Assembly: GCA_022579005.1 (NCBI GenBank)
Contig: MU401786.1
Coordinates: 1-32,281, forward strand
Length of the DNA stretch: 32,281 nt
Source: Poronia punctata
Lineage: Eukaryota > Ascomycota > Sordariomycetes > Xylariales > Xylariaceae
Reading direction: 5' to 3'
Shown: one piece after another, positions 1 through 12,900 of the stretch
How positions within the stretch are numbered: the stretch's first letter is position 1
Layout of the letters: the number at the start of each line of letters is the position of its first letter
The notes under the pieces: generated by a model
Seen by the model: the letters and a program-made list of their open reading frames with translations, nothing else
Database searches by the model: none
Told to the model about the DNA's origin: nothing
Translations under genes and position numbers: made by a program

Positions 1-3000
1 AAGCAAATTTACTTTTAAACTAATACTTTTAAAACTAAATAAAAATATGTTTTAGCTTAAAAAGTAAATAAAAAAATTAAGCTAGCTTAATATAAGTTAA
101 AATATTAAAAAAGCCTTAAGTTAAACTATAACGCTATAAAAAAAAAAGCCTTTAACGTTATTAAGTTACTAAAGCGCTTATAAAACTACTTTTATAATAT
201 ATAATTTATTTTAAAAACTAACGTAAAAGTCCTAATTGCTTAGCTAAATAACAAGTTCTTTACTTTTTTAAATATAGTCTTTACTTAGTAAATCTTATAT
301 ATTAAAATATTTAACTTTAAGCTTTGCTATATACTAAGAAAAAAATATATAGCTATAAATAGCTTATTTTAGTAACTTTAAAAGCTTACTAATAACAATA
401 ATAATAAATAAAAAGGTAATATAAAGCAATTTATTAACACTTAGCTTAGCGCTATGTTTATAAACATTAATATAGTTTAAGCTAACTTATAAATAAGCAT
501 AAATAAAGCCTTAGAACTTAATTGCAAGTTACTTACTTTTAGCTACTTAATTTAGCTTATTAAGCTACTATTAAAGCCTGCAGTTTAATAAACTTAAAAA
601 AGTTAAAAGATTGCTTAATTTTTTATTACTAGTGTTGTCCTAAAACGCTATAATAATAAACGCAAACAAAAAAGGTTTAAAAATCACATATATTAACACT
701 TTATATATAATAGTACTTTATAAAAACAAGCAACTTAGTATTTTACCTCTAGGCAATATATTAATTTTTTAAAAAAGCGTAAGTTAATTATTTAAAAAAT
801 CTACCTAGCTTTTAGCTATAAAAAAATTAACTTAGTAATTTAACAAATTTTACAACTTTATTACTAGCTTAACTTTATTAAAAATATTTACTTAATAACT
901 AAGTTTTATTTTAACTATTAAAAGTTATAAAGTAGCTTGCTTAAAAAATAACACTAGTATAACATCTTTATTAGCTTTTTATACTTATAAGTTATTAATA
1001 TTTAAACTATACTATTTTATAAAGATTTTTTTGCTTTAATTAAAGCATAATATAAATAAACAGCTTTTTTTAAAGCTAGAGCTTTTTAGTAAGTAAACTT
1101 TAAGTTAGTATTTAAGTTTTTTTACAAATATATAGTATACTGCTATAGTAGTGCACTGCATATTAAGTGTAATAATAAAAGTAAATTTAAAAAAAAAGTT
1201 ATTATAGCAACTAAGCACTTTAAGTATTATATAGCTTATAAGCTAGCTTATTACTTTTAAGCATAAGGCCTTATTAAAAATAAGCACTGCTTAATTAAAA
1301 TAACGCTTATAAAAATAATTAATAAAACTAAAAAAAACTAGCTAGATTACCTAAGCTTTACTATTTTAGCAAACAACATTATTATTTAATATTATAAGTA
1401 TAGCTTATATAAACTAGTTTATAAACGTTTACTTATTTTGCTAATTAAAAACGTTATATTAATATAGCAAGTACTATAGTAAGATTTAGTTTTTAATTAT
1501 ACTAATTTAGTAGTGTTAAAAGTAAAGCAGCTAAAATATTATATAAAAAACGTTAAACATATAAAAGAAATTATTACTTTAAAACAAAAAAATAACGCAA
1601 ACTAATAAAATTAACAAAATACTTATAAAATCTAGCTTAAAATATACATTAGTAACTTTATACTTTTATTTAATACTTTTTTTAAAATTAATAAAAGCAA
1701 TAATAAAAAGCTTTTATATTAATAAAATAAGCTATACTAAATTACTAAAGCTATAAGTAATATATGCTATAAGCTTGTTAAAATAAATAAACAATAGCTA
1801 TATAGCTACTATTTTGCAAAACAGCTTTAAGCTTTTTATAAAAATAATAAAAGATACTAAATACTAAAAAACCTTAACTTAAACCTTTAAACTACTAAAA
1901 GTATTTTTTAAAAAAACAAGCTTATTAATAAGCTAGACCTAAAACTTCTAATAATAAACAATAACTTTATTTTAAATCTTTATAAAAACTATAATTATAT
2001 TAATAGCTTTTTTAAACTAATAAATATTAACGCAGTAGCTATTAACAGCATTTATAAGTTTAGTATAACGTAGAATTAACTAAATACTTTTATTTATAAC
2101 ACGTTTTTTTTTTAAAAACTTAGCTAGCACTACTTATTTAATAAATTTTTATTTTTAGCTTTTTAGTTTTATACTGCTTTAAGAGAAAATAATAAAGTAA
2201 CTTTATAATATAAATATTATGCTAGCTTTTTACCTTTAAAGGCCTTTTATTTATATTTTTTTTTTTTAGACTTATTACTAATTTTTTTTAATTTTATTGT
2301 TTTTAAATATTTCCTTTATTTGTATGTTAAAATTAATAACTTGCTTTTAAAAAATACAGCAGTAATACTTTCTTTATTTCCTATATTGCCTAAAATAAAA
2401 AGTGTGCCTTGCTACTTTTAACTATTTTTTTTAATATTTTTATTTAATGTTTTAAAACACATGTCTTTATTTTATTTTTTATATAAATTAATGCAATACC
2501 CAGTTTTTTTAAATAATTTTCCTATTTTCTTACCCTTTTTTTTTTTATTTTATATATAATTACTAAAATTTTCCTTTTAAGCTTTATTTAGTAAACTGTT
2601 TATATATTAACTATATAAGCTCTTTTAATAATAATATAAATATTAGCTTATATGCTTTAAAGTTTATAATAAATATAAAGCTTTTAGTTAAATTAAACGT
2701 TATAAGTTGCTATATTTTAAAAAGCAAATTAATTACGTTATAATAAGTATATAATACGCTTTAAATTATAAACGCGCAGTTGCTATAAAAACTACTTTAA
2801 AGTTTTAAATTAAAAATATACTTAAAAAACAGCTACATACTTAAGCAAGTATTTATATTTAATTTAATAAAACGCTTTTTATAGCACATATAAAAGACAA
2901 TATTTAAGCAACTTGTTTATTAAATTAAAAAAGCTTTATATTAACGTTAGTTTTATAATAAACATATAAAATATTTACCTTATAGTTTACTATTTTTACC

Positions 3001-5829
3001 TTTAACATAAACAGGCCTTAGGTTAAAGTTTTCTTTTTTTGCTAAAGCTTTTATAAGCTTAATAATATATTTTAAAGCGCTGCTAGCAATATAAAAAAAT
3101 AAGTAAACTAGCTAGCAAATATAATAACTTTAAGCAATACTATTAACAATTTTAATTTTTAAAGCTTTAAGCATTTTTAATATATTAGCACTTGCTTAAG
3201 CAATAAAAAATTAATATAATACCTTTACCTTTTGCTATTTAAGCTTAAAAACAGTTTTCTTATTTTTTTTTATAACTAGCTAAGCTTTGCTTATTTTTTT
3301 AACTAAGCTTAGCAATTATTTTTTATAAGCAATATTAGTGCTAAGATTTTTGCTAATTACGTAGTTTATATTAGCATTGCCCTTGCTTGTTTTTATAGGC
3401 TTTAAAGTATTTATAATAAAGTGTAGCGTTAATTTTAAAACAATAAAGTAGCAAAGAATATTTAAAAACTTAAAAAAAAAGCAAAAAAGCAAAAAAGGAA
3501 AAAAATAGTTTTTTAATACTTAGCCTACCGCTTTTTTAGCAAAGACTTACGTTAGCTTAATAAAGCATAGATAATATATAACTTTAAGTTATTATTAGCA
3601 AGCTAGCTTTATAAAAATTGTTTAATTTAGCAAGCAAACACTTAAAAGTTATAAGTATATTGTAGTAATTTATATTTATAGCTTTAAGCACTTAATAAAG
3701 CAAATTTTATTAGGTTTTTTTACTTTAATTTGTTATAAAAAAAACTTAAAAAAAATACTTATTATAATTTTATTTGCTAGTTTGTATGCTATACTTATAA
3801 AAAACAGCTTATAAACTTACTTTTATTTTTTTAGTTCGTACTTATACTTGCACTTTTTTTTTTTTTTAAAAACTTTTATTTTTATTTTTTTATTTTTAGT
3901 CTACTTAGTACTATAGTTTAACTTTATATATTTAATTTATTGCTTTATACAATATAGCAAATTAAATCTTAGTACTTAAAAAAAACGCGCTATAAGGAAT
4001 TATAGCTTTTATTTACTTTTAAAAACCTTTATTTACGCTTGCAAGTATTTAGCGGAATTACTTTAAGCGTATTAACTTATTGCTAAACTATATAAAACTA
4101 TAGGAATTTTTAAGCAATAAAAACATTAGCAATAATAAAATTAACTATTTACTTTATAATAGAAAATGCTTAGATTTTATTTTTTAAAAAATATAGTAAA
4201 AAAAAACGTTTAGTTTTTAGCTTAGTATACTAATTAAGCACTACTATTATAGCTAGCTTTTAAAGAGTAAGATTATAGTAAGCATTTATTTAATTTTAAA
4301 AAACTAGCTTTATATTTTAATTAAAAATATGTTTAGCTAGGCTATAAGTATGTTTTAAGACCTTTTGTTTAAGACTTTTAGCAGCTACTTAAAAAAATAG
4401 TTATAATAACAATTTAAAAAAGATATAGTTAATATAAAGCTTTTTATTTTAAGAAAATATATTAGCAGCAGTTATTAAATTTTTATTATAGTTAATCTTT
4501 ACTTATAAAAAGCTTGTATATTTAATTTAATAAACTAAGTTTTTATTTTTAAACATACGTAAGCACTAAAGCTTTTAATAAGCATTTAGCTATAAAAAAT
4601 ATATAAAGTTCTTACTTAGATTAAGTTTTTTTTTTTTTATAGTTAAAATAATAGCTAGTTATATAAATACCTTTGCTTAGCAACTTTAATTACTTTTATT
4701 AAGCTTTTAAATAATGTAATTAACTTAACGCTTAACTAAGTACTAAAAGTAAACTTATTAGTGTTTATTATATTAGTAATATAGTTAGCAACTTAATATA
4801 AAGTTTTATTAAAGTAAAAAGGTTTTATACTTAAGCTAGCTATACTTTAGCAACCTTTATTAACTATACTATTTATACTTAATATTATTATTTTAAATGC
4901 TTTTGCTATGCCTACTTAGGACCTAGATTTTAAAAATCTGCTTATAAAAATATACTTTAAACAGCTATATAAAAGCGCGCTTGCTTTTTTATAAACTAAG
5001 CATATTTTTAATTTAAACTTAAATATTTTATACCTTTTAAAACTAAATACTAATAGCTTTTATAGCTTTATAGACTTATATAATAAAAATAGCAATACGT
5101 TATAGTACTAGTATAAGCTAAAATATTTAATTAATATAGCGCTCTAGGTCTGCTGCTAAAAATAGCTTTTTAATAAAAAGGTAGCAGTTACTTTAAAGCA
5201 TTTTATAAAAACCTATTATTTTAGTTTTTGCTTTAAGTATTTATTTGTAATTATTAAGCTTATATAAGGATTTTATTTTATAAGAACTTAAGCTTAAAAT
5301 AAAGCTACTTATAACTTATAATAAAAAAAGGCTACTTATAACTAAATACTAGCATATTTTGTTTTAAGGTTTTATAAAAAAGCTTATTAGTATACTATAG
5401 TAGTTAATTATTTTTAAACAGCAGCTTTTATTATTAATAGCTTAAAAATACTAAAATAAAGCATTATATAAATTAAAAAAAAGTTGTAGCAAGTTTATAA
5501 GACTATATTTTATATGTTGCTTATATTATAATATGTTATAGTTATGCTTTTACTAATATAATAAAAAGGTTAAAAATGCAAAATACTTTATATTATTTAT
5601 ATTGTTTACTTATTTAAAGTTTTAAACTAGCTAATACTTTTAACTACTAGTACTTTTAGTAAATATAAGCTTTAAAATACTATTACTATTTTAATAGCAC
5701 TTAAAAAAATAGCTAAAATTTGCTTTATAAAAAAAAAGACTGCTTTAAAAAAACAGAATTAACGTAAAGCTACTTATTTTTAAACTTTTAAAACTACTAT
5801 AACTAAGTTTACTAGTTTAAATATTTATA

Positions 5830-7832
5830 GCACTTTAAAAGTACTTTTACGTTTGCTATTTAGCATAGTTTTATTTACTTTTTTATAAAAAGATTATAAG
5901 TTAATAAGTACTTTATTTAAATTATTAATAGTATGCTTATTTAAAAAAGAGCTTTTTGTTAATAGCTACTATAGCTTAAAACTAAAAGATTTACTAGTTA
6001 AAAAGTTTTAAAAAAAAGCGTAACAATATTTAACTTATTATAAGCTTTATAGTTTTTTTATAAAAGTAAAAAAATATGTACTTAAATTTACTATTAAAAA
6101 TATTATATTATAGCATTGTTAGCAAAGCACGCTAAAGCAATTTGCTATTAGTATAAGCATAAGTCTAGCTACTGCTTTATACTATAAAGTTAATAAGACT
6201 TTTTTTTAGTATGCAACTTGCCTTTAGCTTATTTATTTTTGTAAGTAAAAAAGTTAAGCATAGTACTATATAAATATAAAAGCCCTTAACGCTATAATAG
6301 CTAAAATAAAGTTATAGCAACTAAAGCAAGCTACTACTAAAGGTAGCAATAAGCAGTTTTAATAAACAAAACCTTTAATAGCTTTAAATAGCTATAAAAA
6401 GCTTGTTAAATAATAAGACAACAAAGGCATCGTATTAATCTTACTAAAAAAGAGAGTTTTTATAATATATTAACTTATTTTAGCTTTAAAAGTGCTAAAG
6501 ATAGCGACCTTTTTAGCTAAAAAAGATTGCAACGTAATTAGTATATATGCTAGTTATACCTTATGTTATAAGGTAGCTATAAAACTAAAAGGGGATAGCT
6601 TGATTTCTATTTTTATATATATAGCCTTTATTTTTGCGTTGTTTTCTAAACTTAAATATTTAGCTATTTATTATATATACAATATACTAAGTTATGCTTT
6701 TTAAGATACCTTTATAAAGCCGTAATTAATGCAAAGCCCTTAAAACCTAATTAATGCGTCTACTTTAGCTAGACCTCTTTTAGTATAAAGTTAAAGTGAT
6801 CTTTAGAAATCTTTAATTTTTATTGCAATATAAAGTACTTTAAAAGCTTTACTATAATTTTTAGCTAGTATAATTTTAATTACTTTTTTATAAAAAAATA
6901 TTAAAGCAATAAGCACTTTATTTAAAGCATTAATAGTATGCTTATTAAATAAAAAGCTTTTTATTAATAGTAGTTATAATTAAAGTTTAAAAGTTTTGCT
7001 AGCTAAAAAGCTTTAAAAAAAAGCATAATAATATTTAATTTATTATAAGCTTTATAGCTTTTTTATAAAAGTAAAAAAGTATGCACTTAGATTTACTATT
7101 AAAAATATTATATTATAACAATATTAATAAAGTACGCTAAAATAATTTGCTACTAATATAAGTTTAAGTTTAGCTATTGCTTTATATTATAAAGTTAATA
7201 AAACTTTTTTTTAATATATAACTTACTTTTAGCTTATTTATTTTTATAAATAAAAAAGTTAAGTATAGTACTATATAAATATAGCAGCTTTTAATACTAT
7301 AATAGTTAAAGCAAAGTTTTAGTAGCTAAAGCAAGCTATTATTAAAGCTAGTAATAAGCAATTTTAATAAACAAAACTTTTAATAACTTTAAATAGCTAT
7401 AAAAAGCTTATTAAATAATAAAATAATAAAGTATTATATTAATTTTTTTAAAAAAAAGAGTTTTTATAATATATTAATTTATTTTAGCTTTAAAATGCTA
7501 AAAATAGCAACCTTTTTAGCTAAAAAAGATTATAACGTAATTAGCATATATACTAGTTATGCTTTACGTTATAAAGTAGCTATAAAACTAAAAAAAGCTA
7601 GCTTAATTTTTGTTTTTATATATATAGCTATTATTTTTGCATTACTTTTTAAACTTAAATACTTAGCTATTTATTATATATATAATATACTAAGTTATAC
7701 TTTTTAAAATACTTTTATAAAGCTATAATTAATATAAAGCCCTTAAAACCTAGTTAATGCGTTTACTTTAGCTAGACCTTTTTTAGTATAAAGTTAAAGT
7801 GATCTTTAGAAATTTTTAATTTTTATTACAAT
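5830..7832. repeat. Tandem ~1 kb direct duplication with RIP-like divergence
   Basis: Two head-to-tail copies, about 5830-6834 and 6835-7832. The repeat can be followed through matching landmarks. One is the segment rich in GTATGCTTATT near 5930 and 6935. Another is the 70-codon open frame at 6492 and at 7495, offset 1003 bp. A third is the shared run at about 6765-6835 and 7768-7832. Differences are mostly C-to-T and G-to-A with copy 2 the more AT-rich (for example GATTGC at 6524-6529 against GATTAT), plus a few changes the other way and small indels. Similarity fades at the outer edges, so the ends are approximate to a few tens of bases. Confidence 0.85.
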
Positions 7833-8817
7833 ATTTACTTAACCTTAATAACTTTAATTACTTATTACTATATTAAAAAGTTAGTTAAATATTAAAATAA
7901 AAAATAGTAAGCTATATATAAATTAGTATAAAAGCTTAGCTATATTATATTAAAGCAACTTATATTAAAATATAGCTATAGTTGCTACTAATATATTATT
8001 TATAATAAGTAGTATAAGTATTAATAAAGTTAATATACTTTATTATAGCTGCTTAACTACTTAATATACTTTAAATATAGCTAATATATAAGTATATTTT
8101 TTATATACTAGTTGCTAATATATAAGCGTTTTAGCATAAAAAAGGCAAAGCTTTTAAAGCCTTTTCTTTTATAACCTTTTTTTTAAAAAAACTTTTTTTT
8201 TTAACTATATTTTTTTTAACTATAAGCGTAGTAATAAAAGTAAAAAAATTTAAAAGTAAAGTAAAAAGTAAAGTACTACTATATTATAGTTGCTTTAATA
8301 AAAAAGTATTAGCTATTATATTAAAAAAAATATTAGCTATTATATTAGCTATTATATTAAGTACTTTTTAATTTTTCTTATTTTTTTTTTCTTTTTCTTT
8401 TTTTAGTTATATTTTTATTTTTTACTATAATACTAAAACTTAAAGCTATAGTTAAAAATAAAATTTAGCTTTTAAAACTTTTTATTGCTTTAAGCAGCAT
8501 TGCTAACTATACTAATAAAAAATAAAGCAAAACTAAAAGCAAAAAAGCTACTAATACTATATTAATAAAAGCTTTAAAGTAATATTAGCAACGTATAAAT
8601 ATAAAGTATAAAAAGCCTTTATATTTTATAGTTAAATATAACTAATTACTTAAAAAAAAGAAAAAAAAAAGTATATAGCAAAAAAATAATATAATATATA
8701 AGTGCTTATAATATTAAACAGCTTTATAATAGTACTTGCAATTATATTTACTTATATATAAGTAGATTTTTATTAAATAAAGTACTTTAGTATTTTATAT
8801 AAAATATAATTACTTAT

Positions 8818-9360
8818 TTTAAAGCTAGTAAGCAAAATACAATTGCCTAGCAAAATATAATTGCCTAGCAAAATATAATTACTTATTAACTTTAAAGCTA
8901 ATAAGCAAAATATAATTACTTACTAACTTTAAAGCTAATAAGCAAAATATAATTATTTACTAACTTTAAAGCTAATAAGTAAAATATAATTATTTACTTT
9001 AAGGCTAATAAGCAAAATATAATTATTTACTAACTTTAAAGCTAATAAGCAAAATATAATTACTTACTAACTTTAAAGCTAATAAGCAAAATATAATTAC
9101 TTACTAACTTTAAAGCTAATAAGCAAAATATAATTACTAACTTTAAGGCTAATAAGTAAAATATAATTATTTACTAACTTTAAAGCTAATAAGTAAAATA
9201 TAATTACTTACTAACTTTAAAGCTAATAAGTAAAATATAATTACTTACTAACTTTAAAGCTAATAAGCAAAATATAATTACTTAGCAAAATATAATTATT
9301 AACCTTAAAGCTAATAAGCAAAATATAATTATTTACTTACTTAAAAGCTAGTAAGCAAAA
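8818..9360. repeat. 37-bp minisatellite array
   Basis: A tandem array with a predominant period of 37 bp. The unit contains AATAAGCAAAATATAATTAC followed by TTACTAACTTTAAAGCT. Successive AATAAGC landmarks are spaced 37 bp apart over most of the array, with some shorter units of about 29-33 bp that lack the TAACTTT part. There are roughly 14 full or partial units. The left edge carries two short units that keep a TTGCCTAG segment. Units differ mainly by C/T (AAGC against AAGT, TACTTAC against TATTTAC), consistent with the same mutational process as the rest of the block. Confidence 0.9.
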
Positions 9361-9452
9361 TAAAAAAGTTTTATATATAAAGCAAAAAATAAAAAAGTTT
9401 TTAGTATAAAATATAAAATAAAAAAGTTTTTTATACAAAACATAAAAAAAAA
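9361..9452. repeat. Short A/T-rich degenerate repeat at the composition boundary
   Basis: About three imperfect units built on an AAAATAAAAAAGTTTT core followed by a TATA-rich spacer. They end in a run of A residues at 9446-9458. This is the last AT-rich segment before the abrupt change to normal base composition. Confidence 0.6.
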
Positions 9453-9929
9453 AAAAATGCGGAGAATTGGGGTAATAGCGGATAATGGCTCAATGGCCCT
9501 CTATAAAGGGGCACAAAAAGATTCTCTGCCAGGCGTGTATTAAGCTAGTGGAGCTCTTAGGTACGACCAACTAATATAGGCAAGGAGGAGAAAAGCCGAA
9601 GACAGGAGACATAGTATAAAGAAAAGAGGAAAAGCAAATTACAGGTCGAATTCCTGAACTGTCAAGTCTTTGTCAGAAGCAACAAGAGAGGAAAGGGGAC
9701 TCGGTCAATAGAGAACCCCGATCCTCGTATAGACTGGCAGATCCGCACGTGGCCTGGAAGCGAGGACCCGATATTGTAACTACACGTAAAAGAGAAATAG
9801 AAATCAACTAGGGATTTTCGCCAGTCGCCTCCCACCAGTCCTGATCATAAACTATTCCATTCCCTTTTTCAGTATATGCCAGAACGTGACTGTGAGGCAA
9901 CACTGAAGAAATGCAATTTATCGAAAAAC
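9453..9929. other. Intergenic: AT-block boundary to TOP2 3' flank
   Basis: No gene is seen here. The interval has ordinary base composition from about 9460 and lies downstream of the TOP2 stop codon, so it should hold the TOP2 3' untranslated region. No convincing ORF, RNA gene or repeat was found. Confidence 0.6.
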
Positions 9930-12900
9930 TCATTCACTGTCATCCATAGCAAAGTCATCCATGCTATCATCATCGTCGTCGTCATCCTCTACCACATAGA
10001 CTGGTTTGGACTTGGCTGCCGCTGCACGACCGGGCCTGCCACGAGCGGCGGGTCGCGGAGGTGGGGATTCAGGATCGTCAAGTTCCGCGCCGTCGTCATC
10101 GTCCTCGTCCTCGTCCATGTCGAAGTCATCCTTCTTGGTTTGTGACTTGGACTTCTTCGCAGCGTACGTTTTGGCTGCAGGTGAGAGTTGGGTCGAAGCC
10201 TTGGACGCGACAGCTTTCTTTGCCGTTACCGCGGCCCGGCCGCGAGGCTTCTTCACCGCTGGTGCGGAAGCAGCTGCCTTGGGCTTGGGCTTGGTCTTCG
10301 TCTTGGCGTCCTCAGACGGAGCGGAGGTCTTCGGCTTGCTAGCTAGTTTAGGCGCCGGGGGAAGATCGTCATCGTCAGACAAGAAGCTATCCAGATCGTC
10401 GCTCCGGGGCTTCTTGTTGGGACTTGGCTTATGAGGACTTGGTTTGGCGAGCATCTCATAGTTGGTTTCATCGTTACTATCGTTGAAGTCGTCAAAGTTG
10501 AAGTCAGACGCTTTCGATGGCTTGCTCTTCACTTTCAAAGCTCCCGCATCGCCATGACTGCTTTCTGGCCGAGACATGGGGAACAAACTAAGTCGGCTTG
10601 TCTTGGCGTCAGGGGATTCATCCTTGGTATTGTTGACGCCCTTGACTAGATCGCCAACATCATCGAGCATCTTGTCATCGTCGGCACTCTCTTCCGACTC
10701 GTCATCGTCGACGACCCAGGATTTCGCCTTGGCCGCCGCAGCCCGTTTGCTTCTGCCCATGGTTGGGCCGACGTCGTCATCGTCATCGTCATCATCCTCT
10801 ATTTTGACAGGGGCCTTCTTCAAAGCAGTAAATTCTTCGTCTGAGAAGGGATCGGAATCGTCGGCATCATCGGTCGCCGGCTTCTTCTTGGCGGGCAGGG
10901 ATGATTTGGGAGCCGGTTTGGCTTTTTTCTCACCAAATGCTTCGACGAGCTTAGATGTCTTGGAGGCGGTAATCTTTGCGGCAGGTTTTGCGGCAGGTTT
11001 TGCGGCGGGTTTGGCGCGTGCAGCAACAGGCGCGAAGTCGTCGTCATCCTTGGCCTTGCGTCCACCCTTGGCTTTCTTCTTATACCTGCTCATCCTGCGA
11101 ATGTTACTAGTCACTTCGGCATCAAACCTGAGCCGGTTCTCCCATGTCTCGACAAAATCGTCAAGATCCTTGCACCAAAGGTCCTTCTCACTAAGCGCCT
11201 GGAGCTCGTCGTGCTCTGCCTTCTTCTTGGCAATCTGATCTTTCAGACGGTCAAGTCGCTCTTGTGTGAAAGACCAGATAGGCATCTATACCGGATTAGC
11301 ATTTGTTCATGGGAGCAGGGAAGATCGGTGCGAGGGCTGGTCTGAGAGTTGGGATACATACCGACAAAAGATAGTCATAACCTCGCGTGTCGTCATCGGC
11401 GGTGGTGTTGTTGTTGTCTTCGGACGCTTCGTCTTGGTTGTTGTTTCCCTCTTCTTCCTCCTGTTCGGATTTGGTCTTGGCCTCGAGCGACTTGACAAAT
11501 GCTTCATAGTTACGTTCCCGGAGTTCTTCGACAATTACCGTCTTCTTCTTGCGAGACACCACAAGCTCGCCGTCCATAATCTCCCGGATGAACCGTGCTT
11601 GGTTCTTTAGCTTTCGATAGTCGGTGTGATATACACCCACCCAGTAAGCCTGTAACCCGTTAGCCAAAACCATCAGTTATAGAGAGTCCGGGGCGTCACG
11701 AATTTAATTACCTTGCGTTTCCCATACATGGCGAGGCGGAAATGAAAGAATTCTTCTAGAATGTCTTCGACCTTCTCGTACTTGCGAATCCTACCCTGCG
11801 TGTCGAACGCTACCAGATTGGAGGTGGCGATCTGTTTCACGAGCTTGAACTTCTCCAACAAGCCCTCTTGTACTGCTGCGTTCATGTGCTTCTCGTCCAT
11901 CTGGATCTCGAAATGGACATTGTTGTGGTCATTGTACTCTTTGTAGTCCTTGATGAAGGAAGGGCCCTTCTCGGCACGGATGATGTCTTCTAATTTTGCC
12001 TTGAAGTCATCGGTCCACACCCGAATAGGCAGTTCGGTAACGATGACTTCGTTAGGGTTCTTCTCGTCTCGTTGCGCCACCCCGTTGCACTGGTAACGAT
12101 TGCCCTCGGCAGGCTGGATCGTACCCTTCCAGCCTCTCCACCACGGCATCATCGTTTCAAAAGGCTTCTCCTCGTCCGTATCCAACCGGCCCATCCGTCG
12201 CTTCAGGTTTTTGATGATGTCCAACGGGTGATAGTTGGGAATCGACGTACTCCATCCAGTACCGATACCGTCTGCACCGTTCACTAGGATGGTAGGGAGG
12301 ATCGGCGCGTAGGCCTTTGGCTCTATCCTCTTGCCGTCATCTTCATTGTGTTGCAGGATGGGCTCGTCCAGTGCGGAGAATACTCGCCTAGCGAAAGGCG
12401 AGAGGCGGGTGAAAATGTATCGAGCGCTAGCAGCATCCTGACCACCTGACAAGCGGGAACCGAAATGTCCACTAGGCTCTAGAAAGTTGACATTGTTCGA
12501 ACCCACAAAGTCCTGGGCAAGGCCGATGATGGTTTGCTGCAGAGATATGTCACCGTGGTGATAGGCGGTATGTTCGGAAACATAACCAGCCAATTCAATC
12601 ACCTTCTTATCCCTGACCAGATTTCGTTTGAAACAGGCGTAGATGACCTTTCGCTGGCCGGGCTTGAGACCATCCATGACGGAAGGAATGGATCGCATAT
12701 TGTCCGCCATGCTGAAGAGAATCAGCTCCTTGTTGACGAAATCATTGTAACTGATCTTCCCCACGGCGGCATGGTCAAAGAATGTGCCAGGTACGAAGCC
12801 GCCCAACCACTCCTTACGAGCATCCGCCTTCTTCTTGGAGAAAGCGAGTTCGAACAGGTCGACCTCGTCGGGCTTCATCGTCTCAAAGTACTTTTGGTGT

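Larger units (their letters stand above)
1..9452. repeat. AT-rich, RIP-degenerated repeat block
   Basis: About 9.4 kb of extremely AT-rich sequence with stops in every frame; the longest open frames are about 70 codons. Remaining G and C sit mostly in AGCT, AAGC, GCTT and TAGC contexts. The text is dominated by TpA, and CpG is rare. This is what RIP leaves behind in Pezizomycotina after C-to-T changes on both strands of duplicated DNA. The direct support is the internal ~1 kb duplication, whose two copies differ mainly by transitions. The original elements are probably transposons, but I could not identify a reverse transcriptase, transposase or terminal repeat by eye. The block ends abruptly near 9453, about 480 bp from the TOP2 stop codon. 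It continues off the left edge, so its full size is unknown. Confidence 0.85.

Noticed and set aside
1..5800. Possible reverse transcriptase or RNase H remnants of a retrotransposon
   Set aside because: Forward-frame readings gave only vague resemblances with many stops; nothing strong enough to name an element family.
6492..7707. Two similar 70-codon open frames (6492-6704 and 7495-7707) in the tandem repeat
   Set aside because: They are the same position in the two copies of the duplication. They differ at many amino-acid-changing sites through C/T and G/A changes, with no sign of selection for protein, and sit in RIP-degraded DNA.
10006..11238. Long plus-strand open frames opposite the TOP2 tail, rich in Ser, Ala and Leu
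   Set aside because: They mirror the Asp/Lys/Ala-rich codons of the TOP2 C-terminal region read on the opposite strand, and have no domain.
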